DNA of 64,000 nucleotides, from assembly GCF_000285535.1 (NCBI RefSeq), contig NZ_HE610986.1, forward strand, positions 1,126,790 to 1,190,789, read 5' to 3'. Position 1 is the stretch's first letter, and the number at the start of each line of letters is the position of its first letter. The DNA comes from Bacillus timonensis. Its GTDB lineage: Bacteria; Bacillota; Bacilli; Bacillales; Bacillaceae_L. The notes under the pieces were generated by a model. The model saw nothing but the letters and a program-made list of their open reading frames with translations. It was not told where the DNA came from and did not search any database. Shown here piece after piece: positions 43,649-55,038 of this stretch. The translations under genes and the position numbers were made by a program.

Positions 43649-44402
43649 TCACAATCACTTCCTTTGCAAGATCTAAGTATACTTCAGCACCTCTTGATTT
43701 TGGATCATAGATGATGATTGGTTCTCCGTGACTTGGAGCTTCACTTAATCGTACATTTCTTGGAATAATTGTTTTATATACTTTATCTTGGAAATACTTT
43801 TTCACTTCTTCGATGACTTGAATACCTAAATTAGTTCTTGCATCAAGCATGGTGAGTAGTACCCCATCGATCATTAAATCTTTATTGAGATGTTTTTGGG
43901 CTAGCCGAATTGTATTTAATAACTGACTAAGCCCCTCAAGTGCGTAATATTCACACTGAACTGGGATAATTACTGTATCAGATGCTGTTAAAGCATTTAA
44001 TGTTAACAAACCTAATGATGGTGGACAGTCAATAATAATATAGTCATATTGATCTCTAACTTCATCTAAGGCTCTTTTTAGACGAACCTCGCGAGAAATT
44101 GTTGGCACTAATTCAATTTCAGCACCTGCTAATTGGATAGTTGCCGGAATCATATATAAATTTTCAACCGCCGTTGGAACCGTAACATCCTTCGCTTCTA
44201 CATCATCAACAAGCACATCGTAAATGCATTGATCTACATTTGCTTTTTCTATGCCACAACCACTTGTAGCATTCCCTTGAGGGTCGATGTCGACTAGTAA
44301 AACCCGCTTTCCGACATAGGCTAAACATGCGCTAAGGTTAACAGAAGTTGTCGTTTTCCCTACGCCACCCTTTTGGTTAGAGATTGAGATGATTTTCCCC
44401 AC
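43641..44402 (-). CDS. parA: ParA-family ATPase (Soj)
   Basis: 253 residues. Deviant Walker A KGGVGKTTTSVNL (about 10-22), DIDPQGNATSG and the B motif IIDCPPSLGLL. It drives origin segregation with ParB and regulates DnaA. The start is GTG 44402 (GKIISISNQKGG) with GGTGA upstream. Confidence 0.96.
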   Translation of the reverse strand: MGKIISISNQKGGVGKTTTSVNLSACLAYVGKRVLLVDIDPQGNATSGCGIEKANVDQCIYDVLVDDVEAKDVTVPTAVENLYMIPATIQLAGAEIELVPTISREVRLKRALDEVRDQYDYIIIDCPPSLGLLTLNALTASDTVIIPVQCEYYALEGLSQLLNTIRLAQKHLNKDLMIDGVLLTMLDARTNLGIQVIEEVKKYFQDKVYKTIIPRNVRLSEAPSHGEPIIIYDPKSRGAEVYLDLAKEVIVNG

Positions 44403-44541
44403 GATGTCACCTACTTTCAATTTTAAGCTACATTTTTCTACTTTTTTTTACAAAGTGAGGTCTTTATAATTCTATCACTTTTTCTATTCTATCATGAAAA
44501 AATGGTAGGGTTTATCTTTTTTTGATAAAAAAACACGAAAA

Positions 44542-44557
44542 TGTTTCACGTGAAACA
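44542..44557. promoter_or_regulatory. parS site upstream of parA
   Basis: TGTTTCACGTGAAACA, perfect palindrome in the noc-parA gap. Confidence 0.95.
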
Positions 44558-44610
44558 TTTCCTATGACAAAATGAGGAGAAAAAGTGAAAAAGCTTTATA
44601 GAATTAACCA

Positions 44611-44651
44611 AAAAAATTTCCTCACCGTGATAGGCAAGGAAATTTTTTTGA
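44611..44651 (-). terminator. Terminator of noc
   Basis: AAATTTCCT / AGGAAATTT with a 14-nt loop; T-run on the minus strand. Confidence 0.7.
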
Positions 44652-44652
44652 T

Positions 44653-45555
44653 TTATTTATTTTTAGGAATTCGAATTGTAAATTGGAAATAGTCGTCGAA
44701 TTCTTCTTCTTCTGTATTTAAAGAGACACCACTTTCTTCAACCATGGTTAATGATTGCCGAATGGTATTCATTGCAATTCGCATATCTCGACTTACTGCC
44801 TTGAATTTAGGCTTTGGTTTCTTTTGTTGTTTTTCCGATTCGAGGATTTTAACAACGCGGTCCTCCGTTTGTTTTACATTCAATTCTTTTTCAATAATTT
44901 CATGCATAAGATTGATTTGCTTTTCAGGATCCTTAAGAGGAATTAAAGCTCTCGCATGGCGCTCCGTAAGCTTCTTTTGCATGAGTACTTGATGAACTTC
45001 TTCAGGCAATTTTAATAAACGTAGCTTATTTGCGATTGTAGATTGACCCTTCCCCAATCGTTGAGCTAACGCTTCCTGTGTTAAATTATGTAATTCTAGT
45101 AATCTAGCATAAGCATACGCTTCTTCAATGGCTGATAGTTCTTCACGCTGCAGGTTCTCAATCAAGGCAACGGATGCTGTTTCTGCATCATTGAAATCCT
45201 TAACAATTGCTGGAATTGTCTCCCATTCTAGAGTTTGAACGGCTCTCCAACGTCGTTCACCAGCAATAATTTCGTATTGTTTATCAGCAAATTGTCGCAC
45301 CACTATTGGTTGAATGATTCCGTGAGTACGTATGGTTAGTGCAAGTTCTCTAATTTTATCTTCTGCAAAAACAGTTCTTGGTTGATATCGGTTTGGAACA
45401 ATTTCATTTATTGGAATTTGGCGTACTTCTTCATTCAGGTGTGTTTCTTCATCATCAATTGAATCTTCTAATTGTGTTTCTACCACCTGGTCTTGATTCA
45501 TTTGTTGTTTATCAACTTTTTCACCTATATTAAATAATCGTGAAAATGGTTTCAT
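44653..45555 (-). CDS. noc: Nucleoid occlusion protein Noc
   Basis: 300 residues. N-terminal membrane-binding helix [12 protein letters not shown], then the ParB-like NTPase domain with [16 protein letters not shown] and [14 protein letters not shown], and helix-turn-helix [20 protein letters not shown]. It blocks FtsZ rings over the nucleoid. Noc rather than ParB by its N-terminus and position next to rsmG. The start is ATG 45555. I found no Noc-binding site (ATTTCCCGGGAAAT) in the window. Confidence 0.94.
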   Translation of the reverse strand: MKPFSRLFNIGEKVDKQQMNQDQVVETQLEDSIDDEETHLNEEVRQIPINEIVPNRYQPRTVFAEDKIRELALTIRTHGIIQPIVVRQFADKQYEIIAGERRWRAVQTLEWETIPAIVKDFNDAETASVALIENLQREELSAIEEAYAYARLLELHNLTQEALAQRLGKGQSTIANKLRLLKLPEEVHQVLMQKKLTERHARALIPLKDPEKQINLMHEIIEKELNVKQTEDRVVKILESEKQQKKPKPKFKAVSRDMRIAMNTIRQSLTMVEESGVSLNTEEEEFDDYFQFTIRIPKNK

Positions 45556-45794
45556 AATTCCACCACCCCTTAGAACTTCCACTATTACAAATTCTCTATT
45601 TTCTCTCTCATTCCTTCTATTATAACATGAATTTTATAAAAATCTTACTATCTTTCTACTAATTCATGAGGGTTAAATAAAAAAATGCAAGCTGAAATAA
45701 AACCGTTCACCATAAGAATCAAATACGCCTTGGCATATTCGTGCCCAATTTTTTTAAGCTTGCTCAAAACATTACAAGTAAAAATCAAGGCATA

Positions 45795-45836
45795 AACCAT
45801 AATCAGACAGGCTGTTACCCCCTGCTGATTATGGTT
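45795..45836 (-). terminator. Terminator of rsmG
   Basis: AACCATAATCAG / CTGATTATGGTT plus an inner CAGG / CCTG pair; it overlaps the stop codon of rsmG. Confidence 0.7.
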
Positions 45837-46551
45837 ACTTTATTGGTGAACGATTTGGTGTCCCTGGTTTACGAGGGTATTTCTTGGGAGTTGTTTTTTT
45901 CTTCTCGATAATAACGATGTTTCGATCGCTACTCTCAATTGGTAATAAAAAGTGGTGAACATCTTTTAGCTTGCCGCCCAGTGTTGCAATTGCTTTCTTT
46001 CCATCCTCTAACTCTTCTGCTACAGATGCAGCTTTCATTGCAATAAATGCTCCATCTACCTTCACAAGTGGCAAACATAATTCACTTAACACAGACATTC
46101 TGGCAACAGCCCTTGCCATCACTATATCAAAGGATTCACGAATGTCTCCTTTTTGACCAAAGGTTTCGGCGCGATCATGATAAAATGTTACATTTTCTAG
46201 CTGTAGTTCTTTTGAAAGTTCATGAAGAAATGTAATTCGCTTTTGAAGCGAATCAACAATCGAGATTTTTAATTGTGGAAAGCAAATTTTAAGTGGGATG
46301 CTTGGAAACCCAGCACCTGCTCCTACATCACAAATAGAGTATTCCTTTGAAAAGTCAAAATAAAACGCAGCCGAAATGGAATCATAAAAATGTTTTAAAT
46401 ACACCTCAGGCTTTTCTGTAATTGCCGTTAGGTTCATTTTTTCATTCCATTCGACTAATAATCGATAATATGTTTCAAACTGATTAAGTTGGGCGGGAGA
46501 AAGAGAAATCCCCTTCTCCTCCAACATCGATGTAAACAATGCAGTGTCCAT
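45835..46551 (-). CDS. rsmG: 16S rRNA G527 methyltransferase RsmG (GidB)
   Basis: 238 residues. SAM-binding motif [17 protein letters not shown] and [12 protein letters not shown]. It methylates G527 (N7) of 16S rRNA; loss gives low-level streptomycin resistance. 15 nt after mnmG. Confidence 0.96.
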   Translation of the reverse strand: MDTALFTSMLEEKGISLSPAQLNQFETYYRLLVEWNEKMNLTAITEKPEVYLKHFYDSISAAFYFDFSKEYSICDVGAGAGFPSIPLKICFPQLKISIVDSLQKRITFLHELSKELQLENVTFYHDRAETFGQKGDIRESFDIVMARAVARMSVLSELCLPLVKVDGAFIAMKAASVAEELEDGKKAIATLGGKLKDVHHFLLPIESSDRNIVIIEKKKTTPKKYPRKPGTPNRSPIK

Positions 46552-46566
46552 ATATGATTCCTTTCC

Positions 46567-48450
46567 TTAGTTAACTCGTGCTATTTTTCCTTGCTCAAGA
46601 TATACGAGCAGAATGGATATATCAGCTGGGTTAACTCCTGAAATCCTTGATGCTTGAGCAATAGATAATGGATGTACTTCCTTTAAATTCGCTCTAGCTT
46701 CATTTGCTAAGCCAGAAATTGCATCATAATCAATGTTTTCTGGAATTTTTTTATCTTCCATTCGCTTTAGTTTGTCTACTTGCTGCAAGGATTTTTGAAT
46801 ATACCCTTCATACTTGATTTGAATTTCAATTTGCTCTGCAACATCTGGGTGTATTTCATGATCACTTGGAGCTAACTTCCGAATATGTTCATATGTCATT
46901 TCTGGGCGTTTTAGTAAATCACTTGCTAAAATCCCATCTTTCAATTCACTTCCACCAACTGAGCGAATAAGCTCCTGCACCTCGTCTGATGGTTTAATTC
47001 GAGTGGCTTTAAGGCGTTCCATTTCCTGCTCGATGGAGGACTTTTTATCTAAGAACTTCTGGTATCTTTCTTCAGAAATCAACCCAATTTCATGGCCAAG
47101 TTCTGTTAATCGTAAATCCGCATTGTCATGGCGAAGAAGTAAACGGTATTCCGCTCTAGATGTTAACAACCGATATGGTTCTGAGGTACCTTTTGTAACT
47201 AAATCATCAATAAGAACCCCAATATAGGCATCTGAACGACTTAAAATAACTTCTTCTTTATCAAGAGCCCGACGTCCGGCATTAATACCTGCCATAATTC
47301 CCTGGGCTGCTGCCTCTTCATATCCTGACGTTCCATTAATTTGTCCAGCTGTATAAAGATTTTTAATTTTTTTCGTTTCTAGAGTTGGCCAAAGCTGGGT
47401 TGGCACAATTGCATCATATTCAATGGCATAGCCAGGTCTCATCATTTGAGCATTCTCTAGTCCTGGAACAGATGCAATTAAACGATGTTGCACATCCTCA
47501 GGAAGGCTTGTGGAAAGTCCTTGAACATAGACTTCCTGGGTGTTTCTACCTTCTGGCTCAAGGAAGATTTGATGTCTTGGCTTATCATGGAAACGAACCA
47601 CTTTATCCTCAATTGAAGGACAATATCGTGGTCCAGTGCCTTTAATCATTCCAGAATACATTGGTGAACGATGTAAATTAGCATCAATGATTTTGTGTGT
47701 GTCTTCACTTGTATACGTTAACCAGCAAGGAAGCTGATCAGTGATGTATTTTGTTGTTTCATAAGAAAAGGCTCTAGGTACCTCATCACCAGGTTGGATT
47801 TCCGTTTTACTGTAATCAATCGTATGACTATTTACTCGTGGTGGTGTACCAGTCTTAAAGCGCACTAAATTAAACCCTAATTCCTCAAGGTGCTCTGATA
47901 ACTTAACAGATGGTTGCTGATTATTTGGGCCACTAGAGTACTTTAATTCACCAATAATGATTTCTCCACGTAAAAAGGTACCCGTTGTAATTACAACTGT
48001 TTTGGCACGGTATTCTGCACCTGTTTTTGTAATAACACCTTTACATTCGTTATCTTCAACGACTAAACGTTCAACCATCCCTTGAACAAGGGTTAAATTC
48101 ATTTCATTTTCTAATGCTTTTTTCATTTCATGTTGGTATGAAAATTTATCTGCCTGTGCACGCAAGGCACGGACAGCTGGGCCTTTACCCGTATTTAGCA
48201 TTCTCATTTGAATATGCGTTTTATCTATATTTTTCGCCATTTCCCCGCCCAAAGCATCAATTTCACGAACAACTGTACCTTTAGCAGGTCCTCCTACTGA
48301 TGGATTACATGGCATAAACGCAACCATATCTAAATTTATTGTAAGCATCAGTGTTTTGGCACCTAAACGAGCTGAAGCTAAGCCTGCCTCACATCCTGCA
48401 TGCCCTGCACCAATGACGATGACATCATAAAAACCGGCATCATAGCTCAA
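46567..48450 (-). CDS. mnmG: tRNA U34 modification enzyme MnmG (GidA)
   Basis: 627 residues. FAD-binding GxGxxG in [17 protein letters not shown], the [11 protein letters not shown] loop and [11 protein letters not shown]. With MnmE it installs the cmnm5 group at U34 of certain tRNAs. TTG start at 48450 (SYDAGFYDV), 8 nt after GAGGAGG; the frame is open 15 codons further but does not match homologues. Confidence 0.96.
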   Translation of the reverse strand: MSYDAGFYDVIVIGAGHAGCEAGLASARLGAKTLMLTINLDMVAFMPCNPSVGGPAKGTVVREIDALGGEMAKNIDKTHIQMRMLNTGKGPAVRALRAQADKFSYQHEMKKALENEMNLTLVQGMVERLVVEDNECKGVITKTGAEYRAKTVVITTGTFLRGEIIIGELKYSSGPNNQQPSVKLSEHLEELGFNLVRFKTGTPPRVNSHTIDYSKTEIQPGDEVPRAFSYETTKYITDQLPCWLTYTSEDTHKIIDANLHRSPMYSGMIKGTGPRYCPSIEDKVVRFHDKPRHQIFLEPEGRNTQEVYVQGLSTSLPEDVQHRLIASVPGLENAQMMRPGYAIEYDAIVPTQLWPTLETKKIKNLYTAGQINGTSGYEEAAAQGIMAGINAGRRALDKEEVILSRSDAYIGVLIDDLVTKGTSEPYRLLTSRAEYRLLLRHDNADLRLTELGHEIGLISEERYQKFLDKKSSIEQEMERLKATRIKPSDEVQELIRSVGGSELKDGILASDLLKRPEMTYEHIRKLAPSDHEIHPDVAEQIEIQIKYEGYIQKSLQQVDKLKRMEDKKIPENIDYDAISGLANEARANLKEVHPLSIAQASRISGVNPADISILLVYLEQGKIARVN

Positions 48451-48531
48451 TGTTACTTCCTCCTCTTTAAGGATGTTCAAAAATCGGATGAACATGACAT
48501 TTCATCTTGCTCTTGAACTCCATTTATTCTC

Positions 48532-49908
48532 CTATTTACCTAAACAAAATTGGGAGAACAACTGATTAATTAAGCTTTCATGAACAGCATCTCCAACAAT
48601 TTCCCCTAAAAGTTCCCACGTTCTTGTTAAATCGATTTGAACCATATCAATTGGAAGATCGGATTCTACACCCGAAATTGCATCTTCAATTGACTTTTTC
48701 GCTTGTGCTAACAACGCAATATGGCGAGAATTAGAAACATATGTTAAATCATTTGCTTCAACAGTTCCAGTAAAAAATAGTGACGAAATAGCCTCTTCTA
48801 AAGCATCTATCCCTTTTTCTTCTAGTAAGGAGGTCGTAACTATTGGACTGTCTTTAGCAAGTTCCTTTACCTTTTCCATATTTAACTTTTGTGGTAAATC
48901 TGTTTTGTTAACAATAACGATTGTTTCCATACCTGAGATAGCCTCAAATAAACGCTCGTCTTCTTCTGTTAACTCATCTCCATAGTTTAACACAAGTAAA
49001 ATAAGATCTGCTTTTTTCAAAACCTCTCGTGAACGTTCAACTCCAATTCGTTCTACAATATCCTCTGTTTCACGAATTCCTGCCGTATCAACGAGACGTA
49101 GTGGAACACCTCGAACATTGACGTATTCTTCTATTACATCACGGGTTGTACCGGGAACATCTGTTACAATTGCCTTATTTTCGTGAACTAGACTATTTAA
49201 TAAAGATGATTTCCCAACATTCGGCCTACCTATAATAACAGTAGATAAACCTTCCCGTAAAATTTTTCCTTGGCTTGAGGTTTCCAATAGTTTGATGATT
49301 TCATCACGTACTCTTGTTGCTTTTTCAAGCAACACATGATGAGTCATTTCTTCGACATCATCATACTCAGGATAATCTATATTTACTTCAATATGCGCTA
49401 AGGTTTCGAGTAGTTCTTGACGTAATCGATTAATGAGGGTTGATAATCTCCCCTCCATTTGGCCAATTGCGACACTCATCGCACGGTCAGTCTTGGCGCG
49501 AATTAAATCCATGACTGCTTCTGCTTGTGAGAGGTCGATACGTCCATTTAAAAATGCTCGCTTTGTGAACTCACCTGGTTCGGCCAATCTAGCCCCATTT
49601 GTAAGTACAAGTTGTAGGACTCGATTAACTGATACAAGCCCTCCATGGCAATTGACTTCTACTACATCCTCTCTCGTAAAAGTCTTCGGTCCTCTCATCA
49701 AGGTTAGCATTACTTCCTCTACGACTTGATTTGTATCTGGATCCACAATATGTCCATAATGAATCGTATGTGAATTGACCTCTTTTAAGTTTTTTCCTTT
49801 AAAAACTCGATTTGCTATCTCAATCGCTTCATCCCCACTTAATCGGACTATCGCAATTGCTCCTTCTCCCATTGGAGTTGAAATAGCTGCTATTGTATCA
49901 AACTCCAC
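48532..49908 (-). CDS. mnmE: tRNA modification GTPase MnmE (TrmE)
   Basis: 458 residues. N-terminal formyl-folate-binding domain ([20 protein letters not shown]), G domain with [14 protein letters not shown] (about 226-239), [12 protein letters not shown], and the C-terminal FCLGK motif with its active cysteine. Partner of MnmG. First gene of mnmE-mnmG-rsmG. Confidence 0.97.
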   Translation of the reverse strand: MEFDTIAAISTPMGEGAIAIVRLSGDEAIEIANRVFKGKNLKEVNSHTIHYGHIVDPDTNQVVEEVMLTLMRGPKTFTREDVVEVNCHGGLVSVNRVLQLVLTNGARLAEPGEFTKRAFLNGRIDLSQAEAVMDLIRAKTDRAMSVAIGQMEGRLSTLINRLRQELLETLAHIEVNIDYPEYDDVEEMTHHVLLEKATRVRDEIIKLLETSSQGKILREGLSTVIIGRPNVGKSSLLNSLVHENKAIVTDVPGTTRDVIEEYVNVRGVPLRLVDTAGIRETEDIVERIGVERSREVLKKADLILLVLNYGDELTEEDERLFEAISGMETIVIVNKTDLPQKLNMEKVKELAKDSPIVTTSLLEEKGIDALEEAISSLFFTGTVEANDLTYVSNSRHIALLAQAKKSIEDAISGVESDLPIDMVQIDLTRTWELLGEIVGDAVHESLINQLFSQFCLGK

Positions 49909-49980
49909 TATCTCACCTTCTTATATATCAACATTTCTATTTATTCTTCTTTACAGGAACTTTTCTCCCAAAATGAAAAA

Positions 49981-50089
49981 TGTGAATAACTTTTATTTAT
50001 TAGTATTACCTAATTATCCACAAGGAAAACAACTCCTTGTTTTCCCAAAATAAACTACACTCCATTTTATCTTATCCACATGTGAATAA
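49981..50089. promoter_or_regulatory. DnaA boxes between jag and mnmE
   Basis: TGTGAATAA at 49981, TTATCCACA at 50014 and 50072 (both perfect) and TGTGAATAA at 50081. Four matches to TTATNCACA in 109 bp; the pair at 50072/50081 forms a palindrome. Lies in the 49909-50233 gap, which holds no gene. Confidence 0.7.
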
Positions 50090-50193
50090 CAATAATGAAG
50101 AACTCTCCTATTTCTAACAAATAGTCAAAAAATCTGTACTATAACACCTTGTTCTTTAAAAAGGCCGAGTCCTTTTCTACTAAAAAAGAGCAC

Positions 50194-50224
50194 AAAAAGA
50201 CCTAGGCAATTGCCTAGGTCTTTA
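50194..50224. terminator. Terminator of jag
   Basis: AAGACCTAGGCAAT / ATTGCCTAGGTCTT, a fully self-complementary hairpin with A and T runs on each side. Confidence 0.8.
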
Positions 50225-50233
50225 CTATTACTA

Positions 50234-50854
50234 TTACTCTGCAGGTGAAATTACAATATGTCGATTTGGATCTGAACCACTTGAAGAGGTCTTTACCTTT
50301 TTATGACTTGCTAGAGCTGTATGAATGACCTTTCTCTCGTAGGAAGGCATTGGCTCTAGTTTCACGTCTTGCTTTGTGCGATTTACTTTGTCGGCAAGTC
50401 TCTCGGCTAATTGAATCAAGGTTTCCTCACGTCGGCCTCGGTAGTTTTCAGCATCCACTATGATATTCAAATAATGATCAGAAAAACGATTTGCAACTAG
50501 TTGAGTTAAGTACTGTAGTGAATTTAAGGTTTGACCCCTTTTTCCAATTAACACGGCCATTTTTTCACCTGATAACTGGAATGTTACATTCTTCCCATTC
50601 CGTGTGACATCCAATTTCGCCGGAACACCCATTGTTGCCACGACTTCTTCAAGAAATTCCTGTGCCTTTTCAACCGGGTCAATTTTCACAGTTACTTTAA
50701 CAACAGCAGGCTTCGTTCCAAAAATTCCAAATATCCCTTTTTTACCTTCATCGATGATTTGTATTTCGGTGCGGTCTCTTGTTGTGTTAAGTTGAGCTAA
50801 AGCTGACTCTACTGCTTCATCGACGGTTTGCCCTGTAGCAGTTATTTGTTTCAC
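50234..50854 (-). CDS. jag: RNA-binding protein KhpB (Jag)
   Basis: 206 residues. Jag N-terminal domain ([18 protein letters not shown]), a KH domain with [14 protein letters not shown] and a C-terminal R3H domain ([19 protein letters not shown]). It binds RNA and affects wall synthesis and sporulation. GTG start overlapping the spoIIIJ stop (GTGA). Confidence 0.95.
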   Translation of the reverse strand: MKQITATGQTVDEAVESALAQLNTTRDRTEIQIIDEGKKGIFGIFGTKPAVVKVTVKIDPVEKAQEFLEEVVATMGVPAKLDVTRNGKNVTFQLSGEKMAVLIGKRGQTLNSLQYLTQLVANRFSDHYLNIIVDAENYRGRREETLIQLAERLADKVNRTKQDVKLEPMPSYERKVIHTALASHKKVKTSSSGSDPNRHIVISPAE

Positions 50855-51627
50855 TTTTTTGCTCCTCCCGCATTTCCAGATTTCGCTGCTTTAATATCTG
50901 GACCTTTAATTAAAATTGTTTGAACAATCATAAAGAGGTTACCTACAACCCAGTATAAGGCTAACGCTGCTGGGAAGTTAATCGCAAAAACAACAATCAT
51001 AATTGGCATTAACCATAACATCATTGCCATTTGTGGATTATTTTCCATACCCATCATCGTAATCTTTTGCTGAATAAATGTCGTCACACCAGCTACTATA
51101 GGAAGAATATAATATGGATCTGATTCTCCCAGATCAAACCATAAGAAATTATGCTCAGCAATTTCTCTCGTTCTCATGATTGCATGGTAGAAACCAATTA
51201 AGATTGGCATTTGAATAAGTAGTGGGAAACATCCTGCTAATGGATTGACACCATGCTTTTGAAATAACTGCATTGTTTCTTGTTGCAATTTTTGTTGAGT
51301 TGCTTGATCTTTTGAGCTGTATTTTTCACGTAGTGCTTTTAGTTCAGGTTGAATTGCTTGCATTGCCTTTGAACTTTTTGTTTGCTTAATCATTAATGGC
51401 AATAAAGCAAAACGAATTAAAAGAGTTACGATAATAATGGCTAAACCATAGTTTGATTCCCCAAATAGTTCAGCAAAATACGTAATCAGCCAGGATAACG
51501 GATAAACAAAGTATTTGTTCCAAAACCCCGTACTTTCTGCGGTAATCGGATCATTAACCTGAGTACACCCAGATAAAAGTAAAACCAATCCTATTAGCGC
51601 ACTTATTATTAATATTCGCCTTTTCAA
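50851..51627 (-). CDS. spoIIIJ: Membrane insertase SpoIIIJ (YidC/OxaA)
   Basis: 258 residues. Lipoprotein signal with lipobox LLLSGC (about 15-20), then five membrane helices of the YidC fold with the conserved Arg in [18 protein letters not shown] and [19 protein letters not shown]. It inserts membrane proteins and supports SpoIIIA assembly during sporulation. Confidence 0.96.
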   Translation of the reverse strand: MKRRILIISALIGLVLLLSGCTQVNDPITAESTGFWNKYFVYPLSWLITYFAELFGESNYGLAIIIVTLLIRFALLPLMIKQTKSSKAMQAIQPELKALREKYSSKDQATQQKLQQETMQLFQKHGVNPLAGCFPLLIQMPILIGFYHAIMRTREIAEHNFLWFDLGESDPYYILPIVAGVTTFIQQKITMMGMENNPQMAMMLWLMPIMIVVFAINFPAALALYWVVGNLFMIVQTILIKGPDIKAAKSGNAGGAKK

Positions 51628-51774
51628 CTACATTTCCTCCTAGTTCTAAATATCCTAAAGGTAAATATGTATGACATATATTTAAAAACATATTCATTCG
51701 AAGAAAATCAATATGTACCCTTGTATTCTACCATCTTTGTATGAAAATTTCTTTCTTTCCCTTGAAAAAATCTT

Positions 51775-52122
51775 CTATTTTTGCACTTTTTTTAACACCT
51801 TTGCCACCTTTAATACATGAAGTAAGCTTTTCTTTACTTCTTCATAGTTCATATCTGCAACAGGCTTCCTGGCAATGATGACATAATCCTTGATTTGGAC
51901 TTGCTCTTTATGTTCAAGGAAGAACTGACGGATTAGTCGCTTAATTCGATTTCTCGTAACAGCGTTTCCAACTTTTTTACTTACAGATAAGCCGATTCGA
52001 AAATGTTCGAACCCTTCCCTCTCATATACGTAGACAATAAATTGTCGATTGGCTGAAGATTTTCCAGACTTAAACACCGTTTGAAAATCTTGATTCTTTT
52101 TTATACGGTATTCTTTTTTCAT
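51775..52122 (-). CDS. rnpA: Ribonuclease P protein component
   Basis: 115 residues. [21 protein letters not shown] at the start and the RNA-binding signature [17 protein letters not shown]. It assists the RNase P RNA in tRNA 5' maturation. Between rpmH and spoIIIJ, its usual place. Confidence 0.97.
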   Translation of the reverse strand: MKKEYRIKKNQDFQTVFKSGKSSANRQFIVYVYEREGFEHFRIGLSVSKKVGNAVTRNRIKRLIRQFFLEHKEQVQIKDYVIIARKPVADMNYEEVKKSLLHVLKVAKVLKKVQK

Positions 52123-52300
52123 TCTTTACAACTCCCGTACGACGAAACAATGTTTCAAATTCTAATGAACATCATGCTAGCTAAAGTGACTTTCACTTAT
52201 CTAGTATGGTCATAAGAAAAATTGAAATAAACCTTGAAATGATCTATGTTCTAATTTTTTATAAATTCCTATTAAATTCTTTGTAACTAGATTCCTTTAG

Positions 52301-52328
52301 AAAAAAAGACCACTGAGCTTTCAGTGGC
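52301..52328 (-). terminator. Terminator/attenuator after rpmH
   Basis: GCCACTGA-AAGC-TCAGTGGTC followed by T7 on the minus strand. It separates rpmH from rnpA and so may only partially stop transcription. Confidence 0.85.
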
Positions 52329-52463
52329 CTATGCTGATAATACTTTTCTTCCTTTTCTACGACGACGAGCAAGAACTTTACGTCCGTTTTTAGAACTCAT
52401 ACGACTACGGAATCCGTGAACTTTGCTGTGCTTACGTTTGCTTGGTTGATATGTTCTTTTCAT
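52329..52463 (-). CDS. rpmH: 50S ribosomal protein L34
   Basis: 44 residues, very basic: starts [18 protein letters not shown], contains [20 protein letters not shown] and ends VLSA. The ATG (52463) is preceded by GGGAGGTGTC. L34 binds domain III of 23S rRNA. It is the usual first gene on the left side of oriC. Confidence 0.97.
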   Translation of the reverse strand: MKRTYQPSKRKHSKVHGFRSRMSSKNGRKVLARRRRKGRKVLSA

Positions 52464-52667
52464 TATATGACACCTCCCTGAGGAATTAACTCTCAATTTA
52501 ACACCAGACAGTCTTACTAATTATAGTGAAAATCCGTAAAAAATGTCAACCTTATTTAAAATACATATTTTGGATGGGAATTAAGAACTAGAACTTTTGA
52601 TTCTAGATCATTACTTTCTCGCTTAAAAATTCTCTCAAAAAAATGCTGTTTTAGTTGAAGATGCTAA

Positions 52668-52950
52668 TTTTCTCATTTCTAAGCGAGTCGCTTTCGCTTT
52701 TCTGGTTGGCCAGCTCCAGCGACTAGAAATTCGAGAAACTTCAACTCCTTTGGCAGAGGCAAAGAACGCCTCTTTGTCGGAGTCTCCAGTTTTCTCATTT
52801 CTGAGCGAGTCGCTTTCGCTTTTCCTGGTTGTCCAGCTCCAGCGACTAGAAATTCGAGAAACTTCAACTCCTCTGGCAGAGGCAAAGAACGCCTCTTTGT
52901 CGGAGCCTCCAGTTTTCTCATTTCTGAGCGAGTCGCTTTCGCTTTTCCTC
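52668..52950. repeat. 122-bp tandem repeat, 2.3 units (family 1 ends)
   Basis: Unit starts at 52668, 52790 and (partial) 52913, each beginning TTTTCTCATTTCT and containing GTCCAGCTCCAGCGACTAG; the units differ at only a few bases. Each can fold (GCGACT / AGTCGC; GGCAGAGGC / GCCTC). It shares the GTCCAGCTCCAGCG start with family 1 hairpins. It lies between rpmH and the DnaA boxes. Confidence 0.88.
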
Positions 52951-53270
52951 TTGTGGACAACTTTTTTCGACAGTTTTTTTAATCCACAACATTTATCGAC
53001 AAGTTTTACACATCATCTTGTGGTGTGGATAATTTTTTTCCACAAGGTATAGATATTGTGGATAAGTTTTCAAAAACCATTGATTATCTAGTCATTATTT
53101 GATATTATAGTTTTGTTTTCACTCGTAATAAGTTATCAACATTTTTTATTTATCCACAGAATGTGGATAGTGTGTGGATAGATTTTTTCACATTGTGTAT
53201 GGTAACTTGTCCACAATCAGTGGATTATGTCGAAAAGATGTTTTTCTACTATATTATATACTTATTCACA
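52951..53270. other. oriC: oriC left part: DnaA-box array upstream of dnaA
   Basis: Boxes near TTATCCACA in both orientations: TTGTGGACAA (52951), TGTGGATAA (53024, 53057), TTATCCACA (53150), TGTGGATAG (53162, 53173), TTGTCCACA (53207) and TTATTCACA (53262). This corresponds to incA/incB in B. subtilis and also carries dnaA autoregulation. The rest, to 53430, contains the dnaA promoter region, which I could not place exactly. Confidence 0.93.
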
Positions 53271-53437
53271 TATTACCCAGAATGTATATTTATTAACTCG
53301 TATTCATTTCTAGAAAAAGAACTGTATAAGGGCTTATTTTTATGCATTTGATAAATCATACCTAGTAGAAAGTAACTTCGGCTTAAGGATGCCGATACCT
53401 TTTGCAAAACAAATAAGCTTACAAAGGAGGGAGATTG

Positions 53438-54784
53438 TTGGAGAATATTGCGGATTTATGGGCAAAAGCACTCCAAGAGATTGAGAAAAAACTTAGCAAA
53501 CCAAGCTTTGAAACATGGCTAAAGTCCACAAAAGCTCATGCACTACAGAACGATACACTTATTATTACTGCTCCCAATGAGTTTGCTAGAGATTGGCTAG
53601 AATCTAGATATCTGCATTTAATTGCAGAAACGATTTATGATCTGACCGGTGCAGAACTCGGAATCAAATTTATTATTCCTCAAAATCAATTAGATGAAGA
53701 ATTCGAAATGAAAACACCAGAGAAAAAAGCTGCTAAACAAGATGAACCAGCGGAACACTCTCAAAACATGCTAAATCAAAAATACACTTTCGATACATTT
53801 GTAATTGGGTCAGGTAATCGTTTTGCACATGCTGCATCGCTTGCCGTTGCAGAAGCACCTGCCAAAGCATATAACCCACTCTTTCTTTATGGTGGGGTTG
53901 GTTTAGGAAAAACACATTTAATGCATTCCATTGGTCATTATGTTCAAGAGCATAATCCAAATGCAAAAGTTGTATACCTATCATCTGAAAAATTCACAAA
54001 TGAATTTATTAACTCAATTCGTGATAATAAAGCTGTCGAATTCAGAAACAAATACAGAAGTGTTGACATCTTACTAATAGATGATATTCAATTTTTAGCT
54101 GGAAAAGAATCAACTCAGGAAGAATTTTTCCATACATTTAACACCTTACATGAGGAAAGTAAGCAAATTGTCATTTCTAGTGACAGACCACCAAAAGAAA
54201 TTCCAACCTTAGAGGACAGGCTTCGATCTCGCTTTGAATGGGGATTGATTACGGATATAACCCCTCCTGATCTTGAAACGAGAATTGCAATTTTACGTAA
54301 AAAGGCCAAGGCAGAGGGACTTGATATTCCAAATGAGGTCATGCTATATATTGCGAACCAAATCAACACGAATATTCGTGAGCTTGAAGGTGCGCTTATT
54401 CGTATCGTTGCGTATTCATCCTTAATTAATAAAGATATAAATGCAGACCTTGCTGCGGAAGCTCTAAAAGATATTATTCCAAGTTCTAGACCAAAGGTAA
54501 TTACGATATTTGAAATTCAAAAGGTCGTTGGACAGCATTATAGTGTGAAATTAGAGGATTTTAAGGCGAAAAAGCGAACAAAATCGATTGCTTTCCCTCG
54601 CCAAATTGCGATGTATCTTTCCAGAGAATTAACGGACTCATCACTCCCTAAAATTGGGGAGGAATTTGGTGGACGTGACCACACAACCGTTATTCATGCT
54701 CATGAAAAAATTACAAACCTATTAAAAACAGACACACAATTACAAAAACAAATAGAGGAAATCATCACCCAATTAAAGGGTTAA
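53438..54784 (+). CDS. dnaA: Chromosomal replication initiator DnaA
   Basis: 448 residues. Domain [22 protein letters not shown]+ domain with Walker [15 protein letters not shown] (about 153-165) and Walker [14 protein letters not shown], and the C-terminal DNA-binding signature [15 protein letters not shown]. It binds the boxes on both sides and opens oriC. Two TTG codons lie in tandem; 53438 is 7 nt from AGGAGG and aligns with B. subtilis, 53435 is the alternative. Confidence 0.97.
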   Translation: MENIADLWAKALQEIEKKLSKPSFETWLKSTKAHALQNDTLIITAPNEFARDWLESRYLHLIAETIYDLTGAELGIKFIIPQNQLDEEFEMKTPEKKAAKQDEPAEHSQNMLNQKYTFDTFVIGSGNRFAHAASLAVAEAPAKAYNPLFLYGGVGLGKTHLMHSIGHYVQEHNPNAKVVYLSSEKFTNEFINSIRDNKAVEFRNKYRSVDILLIDDIQFLAGKESTQEEFFHTFNTLHEESKQIVISSDRPPKEIPTLEDRLRSRFEWGLITDITPPDLETRIAILRKKAKAEGLDIPNEVMLYIANQINTNIRELEGALIRIVAYSSLINKDINADLAAEALKDIIPSSRPKVITIFEIQKVVGQHYSVKLEDFKAKKRTKSIAFPRQIAMYLSRELTDSSLPKIGEEFGGRDHTTVIHAHEKITNLLKTDTQLQKQIEEIITQLKG

Positions 54785-54869
54785 ATCCTTAACATGATTT
54801 CATATTTTATTTTGGACAAGTACTTGGAACGTGAATACTGTGAATAACTTCTTTGTTGTTACACACAGT

Positions 54870-55000
54870 CTGTCCACATGTGGATAGACTGTTTTCATTT
54901 GGATTGGTTCAGTTATCCACATACTCACAGGGCCTACTAGTACTTCTACGGTTTTTCTTTTAAAAAATAAATAAATATATAACCTAAAAATATATGTGCA
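54870..55000. other. oriC: oriC right part: DnaA boxes and unwinding element
   Basis: CTGTCCACA (54870), TGTGGATAG (54879) and TTATCCACA (54913), then GGGCCTACTAGTACTTCTACGG, which looks like the DnaA-trio element, and an almost pure A/T run at 54951-55000. This is the incC/DUE arrangement of Bacillus where strands separate. Confidence 0.9.
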
Positions 55001-55038
55001 TGAAATAAAAAGTAGAACAATTTCTAGGAGGATTTTTG

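Noticed and set aside
45703..45720. AACCGTTCACCATAA, resembling the att-like flank
   Set aside because: Lacks the TATCACAAA half and lies far from rlmH.
52679..52960. 93-codon minus-strand frame through the tandem repeat
   Set aside because: It only reads the 122-bp repeat in one frame, has an internally repeated sequence and no ribosome-binding site.
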